Source: Marinicella sp. (GTDB lineage Bacteria; Pseudomonadota; Gammaproteobacteria; Xanthomonadales; Marinicellaceae). From it: a stretch of 64,000 bases of DNA. Where the stretch lies: contig JANQRW010000085.1 in the NCBI GenBank assembly GCA_028284365.1, positions 1-64,000 on the forward strand, written 5' to 3'. The translations under genes were made by a program, and so were the position numbers. Below the pieces are notes generated by a model, which was not told the DNA's origin, searched no databases, and saw nothing but the letters and a program-made list of their open reading frames with translations. This document shows positions 1-9,350 of this stretch, piece by piece. The first letter of the stretch is position 1. Each line of letters starts with the position of its first letter.

Positions 1-210
1 TTTTTTTAAATTAACTACAAATTAATTTTAAACACATCATCATGGCCCAATCCTTAAACCACAACAACAAAACGAGAGCGCATTATAACCACACAATCAC
101 CCTTGTAAATAACTTTTAACAATTTAATCAAATTATTTTATGAAGTTGATTTTGATATGACTGTATTTTTTCTTCGGAGTAATTTTTCAGGGTAAATAAA
201 AAACAAAAAA

Positions 211-741
211 TCACAGTCCGGAACGAACCAACCGAACCCTGTATTCATTGCCACGAAAGGCGTTACCAGAACTGCCGCTGCCGAAAAAGATTGTCCACGC
301 TTTATTGCCATCATAAGCATAAGGTGAGGAAGACCAATACAAATAGGGCACTGCCACATTTGGAAAAGCAGTTTCATTGATTGCAGGACTTACACAATTT
401 ATTGCTGCAATACTTCGCAACTCTTCGACATTAGGTAAGCGCCAATCGGTAAAACCTGCAAAGCCAGTTGTATTTTGGGCCGTAGGCAGCACTACTGCCT
501 GCTGCCAAGTGTATTTAGTTATTGCACCAGTCATACAATCCAAGCCAGTTAGGCCTTCGCTGCATTGTTTCCACATCAGTCCTGTTTTTTTATCTGTAAC
601 AACATTATCTCCAGATATGTCTTCAATTGTATAACGAGTATCAGGCCATTCATCGGCTATATAATCTTGACAGGTTCTTGCTGCGTTGAGAGATTGTGAA
701 ATAATTAAAGTAGATAATAGTAATGTTGTGATGATTTTCAT
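211..741 (-). CDS. Secreted DUF1566 (Lcl C-terminal domain) protein
   Basis: 176-residue exported protein of unknown function. A signal peptide (about residues 1-20, ending near LNAA) is followed by one DUF1566/Lcl C-terminal domain. The family marks are visible in order: GLMWKQC, a TW-Q-A segment, GFTDWRLPNVEEL, YWSSSPYA and a terminal YRVRLVRSG. The frame stays open upstream into the neighbouring gene, but ATG at 741 is directly preceded by a GGAGGCA ribosome-binding site, so that start was chosen. A paralogue of the same family lies just upstream on the same strand. DUF1566 domains occur in secreted and surface proteins, but no biochemical activity can be read from the sequence. The domain call is firm; the role is open. 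Confidence 0.82.
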   Translation of the reverse strand: MKIITTLLLSTLIISQSLNAARTCQDYIADEWPDTRYTIEDISGDNVVTDKKTGLMWKQCSEGLTGLDCMTGAITKYTWQQAVVLPTAQNTTGFAGFTDWRLPNVEELRSIAAINCVSPAINETAFPNVAVPYLYWSSSPYAYDGNKAWTIFFGSGSSGNAFRGNEYRVRLVRSGL

Positions 742-844
742 ATTGCCTCCTTTAAATTTATAATGCGATTTTAAGATAATTTTTTGAAACTTTACATGTC
801 TTGATTTATTGTTGAGATAACCTTGTTGATACAAAACCCTCTCA

Positions 845-1612
845 CTACTGTCCAGAGCGTACCAGCCGAACCCTATGGAAACCGGAGCGGCTGAGGGCAG
901 AATTATTGCCATTGATGAAATGAAGTAGCCTCGCTAAACTGCTGTTACTGGGGTCAGGTGAAGAAGACCAATACCGTGATGATTCTGTGTTTGGAAAATA
1001 GTTTGTATCTATTGAAGGCGTTGTTGTAGCACCTTTATTAACAATAGAAGAAAACTCTGCAACCGTAGGTACTCGCCAGTTATCAAAACCACATAATATG
1101 CTATCATTTGAACCCTGAACCAGTTCATTCCAACTTGGATCGTAGTATGTGCCTTGAGAATTTATGTGATCTCTGCCTATCGCTGTTAGCCCTCCCCATT
1201 GGTAAGTATTGTCTTTGTGATGGATACCCGTTGTAGTGGTTTTAACTTCCCAGACCAAGCCTGTGACATTGTCCCTTATACATGACCAAGGCTCGATGTT
1301 ATAATCAACGCTTTGGTCAAGCAACGGTGTACCTGTTGCGTCTAACTTGGTAAAGCTAAAGCCTGCATGACCATCTGAATCATCGTTATGGGTCAAATCA
1401 CGACCTACGTGACAATCCTGTGACCCTAAAAGAGTAGAACTGGTGCAATCCACATTATTATCTGCCGGATACTCACCAGCCCATGTAATACCCGTATCAT
1501 TGAGCTCTGGGGTGAACTCAAAGCCTGTTTTAAAAATTGAATCAGATTGTGCAGAAACCGAATGGAAAAACACAACAAACAAGAGTGTGGAGCAGATAAG
1601 TTTCATTGACAT
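845..1612 (-). CDS. Secreted DUF1566 protein with IFKTGFE segment
   Basis: 255-residue exported protein. The signal peptide covers about residues 1-21 (ending VSAQ), followed by the short segment SIFKTGFEF. The C-terminal half is a DUF1566/Lcl domain: GLVWEVK, a TYQWGG segment, FDNWRVPTVAEF, RYWSSSPD and a final FHRVRLVRSGQ. It is a paralogue of the downstream gene (about 100 bases apart, same strand), with an extra 70-80 residue N-terminal part that I do not recognise. Two ATG codons compete (1612 and 1606); neither has a strong ribosome-binding site, and both keep the signal peptide. The protein is probably periplasmic or surface-located. Function unknown. Confidence 0.8.
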   Translation of the reverse strand: MSMKLICSTLLFVVFFHSVSAQSDSIFKTGFEFTPELNDTGITWAGEYPADNNVDCTSSTLLGSQDCHVGRDLTHNDDSDGHAGFSFTKLDATGTPLLDQSVDYNIEPWSCIRDNVTGLVWEVKTTTTGIHHKDNTYQWGGLTAIGRDHINSQGTYYDPSWNELVQGSNDSILCGFDNWRVPTVAEFSSIVNKGATTTPSIDTNYFPNTESSRYWSSSPDPSNSSLARLLHFINGNNSALSRSGFHRVRLVRSGQ

Positions 1613-1754
1613 GACCCATTTGTCTACTTAATGATAAGCAAAAAATGGTATCATCTATCTATCAACCGATCAAGAGCCTACGCAGGAAAAATACTGACGA
1701 CTTTCTAGAGAAAAAAAGTGACCATTAAGCCACACCCTAACAGAATGCTCCATT

Positions 1755-4700
1755 TCAATGGTTGATTTTTTTATTAACCACTGGCAGCGCATATTGCATC
1801 CCTTCCATATTTTTTATAAACCTACCCGCCAATAATTCACCTTGGGCTTCCAAACGTTGTAATTCAAATGAAACATTGCGCCATTTAACCGGCATATCTT
1901 CCTGGTTCCAAATATCGTAACTGAGGATGCCGTAGCGATTGAGCATCAATTGAATGTAGTCAGATGGCCTGACATCTTTTTGCGGCAACAAACTCCAACG
2001 CCCCACCATTTCGAGATAACCTAGGTTATTGGCGTATTTTTTGGCTTTCCGTAATTGCCTTCGTCGTTCGGCTGGTGATTGACTGAATACTCGCAGAACC
2101 TGAAAACCATCAGCTGTAACTAAGCCTTGTTTTATCATTTGTATCAACACTTGTTCTAATTCAACTGGAATCAATCCACTGATCTCCAACAACTCCCTGA
2201 AAAATTTGGCACCATGATCAATCAGTATTTGCTGTACCATTTTCGCCTTTATGTTCAATCCATCCAGATTACCATTGATAGGAAAAAGATGTGAATATTC
2301 TCTCTCCAGAAAAGTAAATTGTGTTTTTTGGATGGTCATTTGGTTCAAATCAGTTGAAACAAACTTAGCTTTGGCTCGCTTCCAAATAAATTGACCACTC
2401 TGACATAACGTATCTAACATCATGTTATGATAATCCTTTACTCTTGGTTTCAGTATTTCTTCTTCCCATGAATTGACATTAGCAGCAAAGCCTTGCCATT
2501 GTTGCAACACTCGACTCAGACCCTCTATACCAACTGCTGGGTTGTTAATGAATTGCCACTCTTGCAGAAAATCCTGATAAGCATCGGTTGACATAATTTT
2601 AACCGCTCGTCTTGATTCGCTCAATTGTATTTTGCGGAGCTTGGCTAAATGATGCCTTTCAATCCATTGATCCTGATTAAATTGAAAAGCCAAGCCTTTG
2701 ACTTCTAACTGTATCAGTAGTTGTTGCAAAAAACTGGCTGCAACAGGAACCCTCCTCCTCAACTCATCAAAATCAATCAAACCACTGATGGTGAGTCGAT
2801 TGGCAACCAGCTGTTCAAATAAGTTAACTTCTACTTTTTCAGGTGATTGCAGCCACAACTCAATCAACTCAGCATACTTTATGCTGTAATAAACATCGCT
2901 GCCATTCAACGTGCCTTTCAGTATACGACCAACTTGTGTTAGATCATCCAACCCTGTTGCAAATTCTTCAGCTTCGTCCGGCCAAACCAATCCCATAAAA
3001 TAAACATATTCTTGCAGTTCATCCAAATCCCTTACTTTAGGTTTTAACTGTTGGTTAAACTGCTCAACATCACTTCGATTTAACTTGTGAACAGCAAATG
3101 ATTCATCTAATTTTTGTGAATGAATGGCCAAAGTCCTGCGTTCCTCTGCCGGCGCCTCATCTAAGAACGCATAATTTCTGGCATTGATAATGGCGAACGA
3201 AGTGGGTGATGGTGTGTGACTGTCCATATAATGTATATTGATCGAACCATCATCAATTGCAGTCAATATTTCACCTAGCTTATTCACATCCATAATACCT
3301 TGGGTACAATCAATAATGGTTTGCTTTACCAAAGGATGATCTGGCACAGAACGGTTTCCCACAATGTTCTCGGCACATGCGATTTGTTCTGGAAATATTT
3401 CAGCAACCAAATCTTCAGCTTCATTGCGTTGAAACTGAGGAATAACTTTTTTGCCCCCACGCCGTCTTTTAACTGCCAAAGCAATTGATGCATTCCATCG
3501 CCACTGCGTCACAAAAAACGGTGTGTCCAATAACGCTTGAATCAAAACATCTTTTACTGAATCTGCTTTCAGGTACCCTTCAATTGTTCTTAATTCAAAA
3601 CTGTGTGTAGCGCTTAATGACAGAATCAAAGCATCTTCAAGTGCTGCAGCCTGTAACTCAAAATTAAACTGACGACAAAACTTCTTACGTAAAGCCAGCC
3701 CCCAGGCTCGATTAACCCGCGAACCAAAGACCGAGTGAATAACAAGGTGCATGTCATTGTTACCATCAAAAAAACGTTCGACCACGATGTCGTGCTGCGA
3801 TGGTACAACGCCCAAAACATCTTTGGTCTTGGTGACATAATTAATCATTTGTGAGACACCAAATTCATTCACATTGAGGTTGGGAACCTCCTGGTTATCA
3901 ACAAGGTATTCATTAAACTCATGACGCAAGTCAGAAACAGCTGAACTTAACTCATCAGAACGCCACATTTGTACGCCGAACCAAAACGGTATGTTCGGTG
4001 GCTGCCCCGCTGCATCCTCAACAAAAACAGTCCCAGTTTGCACTTTAAGTATGCGGTAAGAATGATTACCCAGTTGGAAAATGTCGCCAGGTATACTTTC
4101 AAATGAAAAATCTTCATTCAAAGTCCCAATCTTTAAATCTTCAGGCATCAATCGAACATCATAATCAAACTGTTCGGGAATGGTGCCTCCATTAAGTAAA
4201 GCTGTCAATGAAGCGGCTTTTCGTGGTCTGATTTCATCCGTAACTTCATCAAAAAACACCAATGATTTCTGATAGCTCGAACGACCAGAATAACCTTCAG
4301 CCAACATGGTAACCACTTGTCTGAATTGATCCAGAGACATTTGTTGATAAATGGAAGCTTCTTTAAATAGGTGGTACAAACGTTCTGCCAACCAAGGTTG
4401 TTGTGAAACTTCTGCCACAATTTGTTGTGCGAGTACATCCAAAGGTTGATGAGGAAACTCTGTTAATTCTAGACAATCAGCATCAACTGCCCTGAATAAA
4501 GCACTGGCCTCCAATAAATCATCAATGGTCAGTGGATACAAGATACCCTTCGGTGTACGATCCACACCATGACCAGAGCGCCCCACACGTTGTAAAAAAG
4601 CTTGGATACTGCCCGGCGAACCCAACTGGCAGACCAAATCAACATCGCCAATATCGATACCTAACTCAAGTGAAGCTGTGGCAACAATCGCCCTCAGTTC

Positions 4701-5618
4701 TCCTGCTTTAAGCGCCTGTTCCGCTTTTAATCTGTGCTCTTTGGCCAAAGATCCATGATGTGCTGTGACCAGATTTTCACCCACCCGTTCTGCCAAATGC
4801 TTTGCTGCCCGTTCTGCCAATCTGCGGTTGTTTACAAAAATCAAAGTCGTTTGATGACTTTTTATTTGTTTGGTCAGCAGTTCATAAACATCTGTCCATT
4901 GTTCGTTAGACATGACAGCCGATAAATGCGTATCAGGAATTTCAATCGACAATTCCATGTCTCGTTTGTGTCCCAGATCAACCACTGTGGATTGTTCAGG
5001 GTGCAGGATGTAACGCTGCATCTTTTCTATTGGGCGTTGCGTAGCAGATATGGCTATTCGCTGTGGTCGCTTTATAGTCAACGCTTCCAAACGCATCAAG
5101 CTCAGTAACAAATGAGCACCACGTTTGTTGGATGCCAATGCATGTACCTCATCAATGATAACCGATTCCACCCATGCCAACATCGCCCGACCTGCTTTAG
5201 AAGTGAGGATGTTATACAATGACTCAGGTGTGGTCACCAATATATGCGGGGGTTGACTTTTGATTTTGTCGCGCTGGTAACTGAGTGTATCACCTGTCCA
5301 AACTGCGCTGGTTATATTGGCTCCCTTACCTAACTGATTAATCGCAACTAAAGGCTGTTGCAAATTGATATTGACGTCATTGGAAAGTGCTTTAAGCGGC
5401 GAAACATAAATCACCTTTAAGCCAGTGCGCTCATCAGCTCCCTCTTCATACAGTTGATTAATGGCACTCAGAAAAGCTGCCAGTGTCTTACCAGAGCCAG
5501 TCGGAGCCGCAACCAGAACGTCTTGCCCAAGTCCAATTTCTCTCCAGGCACCTTCTTGAATAGGTGTTGGGCTTTTAAACTGTTCTGTGAACCATTGGTT
5601 GATGACTGGATTAAACAT
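1755..5618 (-). CDS. lhr: Lhr-type ATP-dependent DNA helicase
   Basis: 1287-residue superfamily 2 helicase of the large-helicase-related family, which translocates on single-stranded DNA and unwinds duplexes, probably in repair. Visible motifs: Q-motif-like TPIQ (18-21), Walker A APTGSGKT (38-45), DEVH box (156-159), SAT (191-193), and further on the helicase motifs TLIFVNNRR, LELGIDIGDVDLV and QRVGRSGH. The middle carries the winged-helix and Lhr-specific core. A long C-terminal extension makes it larger than Lhr-core proteins (about 900 residues) but shorter than E. coli Lhr (about 1540). The gene stands alone. A perfect TATAAT (5640-5645 on the minus strand) lies about 22 bases upstream of the ATG, without a clear -35 or ribosome-binding site. 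No nuclease partner is adjacent. Confidence 0.92.
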   Translation of the reverse strand: MFNPVINQWFTEQFKSPTPIQEGAWREIGLGQDVLVAAPTGSGKTLAAFLSAINQLYEEGADERTGLKVIYVSPLKALSNDVNINLQQPLVAINQLGKGANITSAVWTGDTLSYQRDKIKSQPPHILVTTPESLYNILTSKAGRAMLAWVESVIIDEVHALASNKRGAHLLLSLMRLEALTIKRPQRIAISATQRPIEKMQRYILHPEQSTVVDLGHKRDMELSIEIPDTHLSAVMSNEQWTDVYELLTKQIKSHQTTLIFVNNRRLAERAAKHLAERVGENLVTAHHGSLAKEHRLKAEQALKAGELRAIVATASLELGIDIGDVDLVCQLGSPGSIQAFLQRVGRSGHGVDRTPKGILYPLTIDDLLEASALFRAVDADCLELTEFPHQPLDVLAQQIVAEVSQQPWLAERLYHLFKEASIYQQMSLDQFRQVVTMLAEGYSGRSSYQKSLVFFDEVTDEIRPRKAASLTALLNGGTIPEQFDYDVRLMPEDLKIGTLNEDFSFESIPGDIFQLGNHSYRILKVQTGTVFVEDAAGQPPNIPFWFGVQMWRSDELSSAVSDLRHEFNEYLVDNQEVPNLNVNEFGVSQMINYVTKTKDVLGVVPSQHDIVVERFFDGNNDMHLVIHSVFGSRVNRAWGLALRKKFCRQFNFELQAAALEDALILSLSATHSFELRTIEGYLKADSVKDVLIQALLDTPFFVTQWRWNASIALAVKRRRGGKKVIPQFQRNEAEDLVAEIFPEQIACAENIVGNRSVPDHPLVKQTIIDCTQGIMDVNKLGEILTAIDDGSINIHYMDSHTPSPTSFAIINARNYAFLDEAPAEERRTLAIHSQKLDESFAVHKLNRSDVEQFNQQLKPKVRDLDELQEYVYFMGLVWPDEAEEFATGLDDLTQVGRILKGTLNGSDVYYSIKYAELIELWLQSPEKVEVNLFEQLVANRLTISGLIDFDELRRRVPVAASFLQQLLIQLEVKGLAFQFNQDQWIERHHLAKLRKIQLSESRRAVKIMSTDAYQDFLQEWQFINNPAVGIEGLSRVLQQWQGFAANVNSWEEEILKPRVKDYHNMMLDTLCQSGQFIWKRAKAKFVSTDLNQMTIQKTQFTFLEREYSHLFPINGNLDGLNIKAKMVQQILIDHGAKFFRELLEISGLIPVELEQVLIQMIKQGLVTADGFQVLRVFSQSPAERRRQLRKAKKYANNLGYLEMVGRWSLLPQKDVRPSDYIQLMLNRYGILSYDIWNQEDMPVKWRNVSFELQRLEAQGELLAGRFIKNMEGMQYALPVVNKKINH

Positions 5619-5671
5619 TTGGCAAAGCGTGGCTTAACAATTATAATGCGGCGATTAAAGTTACATTAAGG

Positions 5672-5723
5672 GTCTTGCCTCCCCTTCTTTCATCATTTGA
5701 GATGAAAACTGGCTTCGCAAGAC
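5672..5723. other. Nested hairpin upstream of cytochrome c5
   Basis: Two nested perfect 7-bp stems are visible: outer GTCTTGC (5672-5678) with GCAAGAC (5717-5723), inner TTTCATC (5688-5694) with GATGAAA (5701-5707) around a 6-base loop. The structure lies between the divergent lhr and cytochrome c5 genes, about 95 bases upstream of the cytochrome ATG. There is no T-run, so it does not look like a simple terminator. It could be a structured 5' leader or a small RNA; nothing in the sequence decides between these. Confidence 0.4.
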
Positions 5724-5816
5724 AGCGTATTATCGAGCGCTCAACCTGTTGATTCGTTGGTATTCTCCAAGGCACATCAACCAGGTCGACTCGCTCCCGA
5801 GAGCACAGGATAATTC

Positions 5817-6314
5817 ATGAGTGATCAAGATTCGATATTTTTTAGAAATTTTTCTATCTTACTCGCCGCATTGGTGGTTTTAACCATTGTACTGGCATTG
5901 ATTGGTTTGGCCATGCAAAACAACTTGGTTGCTAACATCGAAGGTGAAGCTGATCGCAGTTCAATTCAAGAGTTAATCAAACCTGTAGCGGAAGTCAACA
6001 CTGATCCCAATGCTGCTGTTGAGGTTGCCGCACCTGTCGCCCAAACAGCAGCTTTTGACGGTTCTTTAGACGGTGAAATGATTTACAACAACGCATGTGC
6101 AGCCTGTCATGCTTCTGGCGCTGGCGGCGCACCTAAACTTGAAACAGCTGCTTGGGAACCACGATTAGCTCAAGGCGTCGATGTTTTAATTAAGCATGCC
6201 ATCGAAGGATTCACTGGCCAAGCTGGCATGATGCCTCCACGTGGTGGTAACATGGCTTTAACCGATGAGCAAATCAAAGCCACTGTTGAATATATGACTG
6301 CTCATATAGAATAA
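5817..6314 (+). CDS. Membrane-anchored cytochrome c5-like protein
   Basis: 165-residue monohaem c-type cytochrome for electron transfer on the periplasmic side of the inner membrane. An uncleaved N-terminal membrane helix (about residues 12-33) anchors it. An alanine- and proline-rich linker follows, then a cytochrome c5 domain with the haem-attachment motif CAACH (94-98). The probable axial methionine is in GMMPPRGG (M138 or M139). ATG 5817 has an AGGA ribosome-binding site 6 bases upstream. The gene is monocistronic, closed by a strong terminator. The cytochrome class is clear; its redox partners are not encoded nearby. Confidence 0.9.
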   Translation: MSDQDSIFFRNFSILLAALVVLTIVLALIGLAMQNNLVANIEGEADRSSIQELIKPVAEVNTDPNAAVEVAAPVAQTAAFDGSLDGEMIYNNACAACHASGAGGAPKLETAAWEPRLAQGVDVLIKHAIEGFTGQAGMMPPRGGNMALTDEQIKATVEYMTAHIE

Positions 6315-6332
6315 TAAGAACTAACGGTAACC

Positions 6333-6361
6333 AAAAGCGGCTCATAACAGCCGCTTTTTTT
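6333..6361 (+). terminator. Rho-independent terminator after cytochrome c5
   Basis: A perfect 10-bp stem AAAAGCGGCT / AGCCGCTTTT around the loop CATAAC ends in a run of seven T, 18 bases after the cytochrome stop codon. Confidence 0.92.
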
Positions 6362-6420
6362 GTATCAGGATTATTAACACACAAATCTAACAGCTATTTT
6401 TTTGGATGATTTAAAGTATC

Positions 6421-8580
6421 CTAACCGTCGACAGTTGCATGATGAATCACTCTTTGTGGGAACGGTACCTCAATGCCATACTTGTTAAATGCTGTATCCA
6501 GCTCCCAAAGGAAAGATGCCTTGATTCGATTGGGTCGCCTGACCCCGTATTTGGATACCCAAACCAACAGCACAAAGTCCAACGAATTATCCCCAAAACC
6601 AGTCATCCAGACTTCAGGCTCTTTGCCTTTCATATTAGTCAGGGTGTAGCTGACGTTTTCTGCTGCTTCAATCGCTGCTTTTTTGACCGCTTTTTTATCC
6701 GTACCATAAGCAACGCCAAAAGGTATTTTGACCCTTTTAATAGAATCACGTAAAGTCCAATTAATGATTTTGTTGGTTACCAAATCTGAGTTTGGAATCA
6801 CCACATCAATGTTATCATTGGTGTTGATACGAGTGCTGCGCGCATTGATTTCCATCACCGATCCAGTATAACCATCTTCCATTTCGATGTAGTCACCCAC
6901 TTTCAAGCTGCGCTCAAACATGATAGTCAAACCAGAAACAAAATTGCTGACTATATTTTGCAAACCAAAACCGATACCAACCGACAAAGCACCAGCAATC
7001 AAAGTTAAATTAGTAAAATCAATGCCCAAAGTGGTAAAGCCAGCTATGGTTGCTATAAAAATAATCAGGTAATGGATTAACTTATCAAGGATAAAAAACA
7101 CCGAAGATTTTTCAACCTTGCGACGTGATTCAACGCGATGCAAGATAAAACGTACCAGTTTTGATACCAAATAGCCAATAAGCACAATCACTATCAAACG
7201 CAACAACGGCATCAAAGTAATGGGGGTTTCATTGATCTTAAAAAGCGTTTGGTTGGCCATGCGTTCAAAACCAAACCATAAACCGCTGCTGTATGATTTG
7301 ACCTGTGCCCAAATTCGACTGATACCATCTTTACTGTCAATAACTTGTTTCGTTAACAGGCTTTCAATGAAGTCCATCTGCTCTTGTTGCCAATCCAATT
7401 CATTGATGCTCAACAACAGCTCTTGTGCCAATCGGGTTCTTTTATTGGAAGCTTCATTAACTTTTCGGTTGGATTTCAACTCAGACTTCAAAGCCGGTGA
7501 AATTAAGATATCTTGTGCCAATGATTTCCATTTATCATGATTGGCTTCTGATTGAGCCAAAAGTTGATTGGCTTTATTGACATGTTCAAGCACCAAGTCA
7601 TCATCCAGTTCCTCACCTGGTTGATTGCTGATAATCCAATCCAAATGCGCTTTCTTTTGCACTTGTTGTAACTCCAACACATTCAAATTCAGCATGTTGT
7701 TAGCCAGTTCAAGCTTTTTGATATCTGTTAACAAGCCACCTAAAAGATCATCGGACTCTGGCATGGTAATTCGAATATTTGCTGATTGAACTTTTTCATC
7801 GGCAGCCGTTATTCGTTGTTCAATTGTAGTCAGTTCTTGTTCTAAACCAACCAAATCTTCAGCGTTAGGTTCAATCAGCTTAACAGCATCTTTGAGGTGG
7901 TTCTTTAGATCAAGCAATTGTTGGTCTTCACTGTCTTGTTTAGCTTGTAGAATATCGGCCCGCCTCTCATACAACGCCATCCATGAGCGTGCCTCTATCC
8001 ACTGCAAACCAGCCTCCAAACGACCTAATGACTCTAAAGGCAAATTTCTGTGCCTAACGATCAAGGCATCAATCGCCTGGTACTGATTTTTGGCGTCAGC
8101 TCTTAAATCACCGATATCATCTTGTCGTTGACGCTTTTCTTGCTCAAAACCCATGATTTGTTTTTTGAACTCATAAATTTCGTTCAGTGAATAGGCTGCT
8201 TGGATTTCAAACTCAATGACTTCGGTTTCTGACTCAACCACCACCAATTTAGACAATTGATCTAGATTATTTTGAAACTGGGTGATGGATTTAAGTGCTG
8301 CATTGTTGATGGGGTAGGACTCTTGATCTTGATAAAGCAACAAAGACTGCCCCAACTCCTTAAGTTGCAAGAACGGCTCCTCTGGTGGTGAGTTTTTAAC
8401 TGCTTCCTGCCACCACTTAACCGTTAACTCATTGGGTTTAGGTATTTGATAAGTTGCATTTTGCTCAGAGCCTGTAAGTAAATCCAAAGGATTCTGTGCC
8501 TGCACAGAAGGTACAGACACATAAACCAACAAGGTCCATACCAGCAAAAATTGCTTAATGCCAATACGCATTGATCTCAT
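6421..8580 (-). CDS. Large MscS-family mechanosensitive channel with coiled-coil periplasmic domain
   Basis: 719-residue channel that would release solutes on hypo-osmotic shock. After a signal peptide (about 1-28, ending VQAQ) comes a roughly 400-residue, glutamine- and glutamate-rich, mostly helical periplasmic region. Membrane segments follow near 454-476 and 498-520, then the pore helix. The pore region GIGFGLQNIVSNFVSG (about 535-550) and FERSLKVGDYIE are the MscS signature, followed by the cytoplasmic beta and alpha/beta domains. The layout resembles MscK/MscM-type giants but is shorter. The ATG overlaps the upstream gene's stop codon (ATGA), so the two are translationally coupled. ATG 8580 gives the MRSMRIG start; ATG three codons later is also possible. 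Confidence 0.9.
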   Translation of the reverse strand: MRSMRIGIKQFLLVWTLLVYVSVPSVQAQNPLDLLTGSEQNATYQIPKPNELTVKWWQEAVKNSPPEEPFLQLKELGQSLLLYQDQESYPINNAALKSITQFQNNLDQLSKLVVVESETEVIEFEIQAAYSLNEIYEFKKQIMGFEQEKRQRQDDIGDLRADAKNQYQAIDALIVRHRNLPLESLGRLEAGLQWIEARSWMALYERRADILQAKQDSEDQQLLDLKNHLKDAVKLIEPNAEDLVGLEQELTTIEQRITAADEKVQSANIRITMPESDDLLGGLLTDIKKLELANNMLNLNVLELQQVQKKAHLDWIISNQPGEELDDDLVLEHVNKANQLLAQSEANHDKWKSLAQDILISPALKSELKSNRKVNEASNKRTRLAQELLLSINELDWQQEQMDFIESLLTKQVIDSKDGISRIWAQVKSYSSGLWFGFERMANQTLFKINETPITLMPLLRLIVIVLIGYLVSKLVRFILHRVESRRKVEKSSVFFILDKLIHYLIIFIATIAGFTTLGIDFTNLTLIAGALSVGIGFGLQNIVSNFVSGLTIMFERSLKVGDYIEMEDGYTGSVMEINARSTRINTNDNIDVVIPNSDLVTNKIINWTLRDSIKRVKIPFGVAYGTDKKAVKKAAIEAAENVSYTLTNMKGKEPEVWMTGFGDNSLDFVLLVWVSKYGVRRPNRIKASFLWELDTAFNKYGIEVPFPQRVIHHATVDG

Positions 8581-9236
8581 TCAGTCGTTTCAACATAGCT
8601 AAAGTCAACTTCATCGCCATAACGAGCACCATGCAAGAGTTGCAAGCCCTGACCAGCAGCATAACTGCCTGGTGAATAGCTGTTAATGATCGTATCTGAA
8701 GGCAGCAAATCAAGATGGACCAAGGTATCTGTGGCTAACTCACTACAAAACATTGTTTTTGTGCCTGTTGATATGCCCAACTTACCTGCAAAAAAATGCA
8801 AGGCCATCGCCTCAAGGCTGGGAAAAGCAGTACCATCAACCTGATGCATAAATTGTTCAAATTTTTCCATAAAATCTGCAGGCTTCTGATATTCAAGTTT
8901 ACGCCAGCAGTATTTGTAATGAGCACCTGTGCGACTGGTTTTGGTGCTGCAGAACTTCAAGACAGCACCCAAATCTAACAGATGTACACCCTTTTCTTTT
9001 TTTCCATCAAGTACATCTGAAATTGTGGTGATTTCATCGCTGGTCCACAGCAACGGTTTTGTATAACCATCTAATCGGATCACCATGGCCACATGAGAAA
9101 AAGGTGTGTGATCAATCACTTCTATCAACTCACTTTCAGGCCCAGGCCCATGAAAAAGAATTAAATCTCCGCTTTGAAAATTGTCTGCTATTGAATTGTA
9201 ATTTACCATATCTGCATTGCTTTTGAAGCTTTCCAT
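8577..9236 (-). CDS. YiiX/YebB-like permuted papain-type hydrolase
   Basis: About 219 residues of the circularly permuted NlpC/P60-papain superfamily. The family marks are an N-terminal GDLILFHG, the histidine motif TPFSHVAMV, and the cysteine motif MFCSELATD in the C-terminal half. In this fold the His precedes the Cys in sequence. Members act as thiol hydrolases or acyltransferases; the substrate cannot be read here. An in-frame TTG at 9314 would extend the protein by 26 residues without a ribosome-binding site. ATG 9236 was preferred because the extension has no family similarity; it also lacks a clear Shine-Dalgarno sequence. The gene is coupled by ATGA overlap to the mechanosensitive channel and divergent from the diguanylate cyclase. 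Confidence 0.78.
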   Translation of the reverse strand: MESFKSNADMVNYNSIADNFQSGDLILFHGPGPESELIEVIDHTPFSHVAMVIRLDGYTKPLLWTSDEITTISDVLDGKKEKGVHLLDLGAVLKFCSTKTSRTGAHYKYCWRKLEYQKPADFMEKFEQFMHQVDGTAFPSLEAMALHFFAGKLGISTGTKTMFCSELATDTLVHLDLLPSDTIINSYSPGSYAAGQGLQLLHGARYGDEVDFSYVETTE

Positions 9237-9350
9237 ATTTAATAATACTATGTTAACATGAATATGTTTAAGGTGTGAGGGCAAAGGGATTTTAAGAATT
9301 CTCGAAATGCACAAGCAAGTAATTTTTTATCAGACAGAGGACTCTGCAAA

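Noticed and set aside
211-912. Longer DUF1566 reading frame extending into the upstream gene
   Set aside because: The extra 57 residues overlap the paralogue's C-terminus and lack a signal peptide; ATG 741 has a strong ribosome-binding site and signal peptide.
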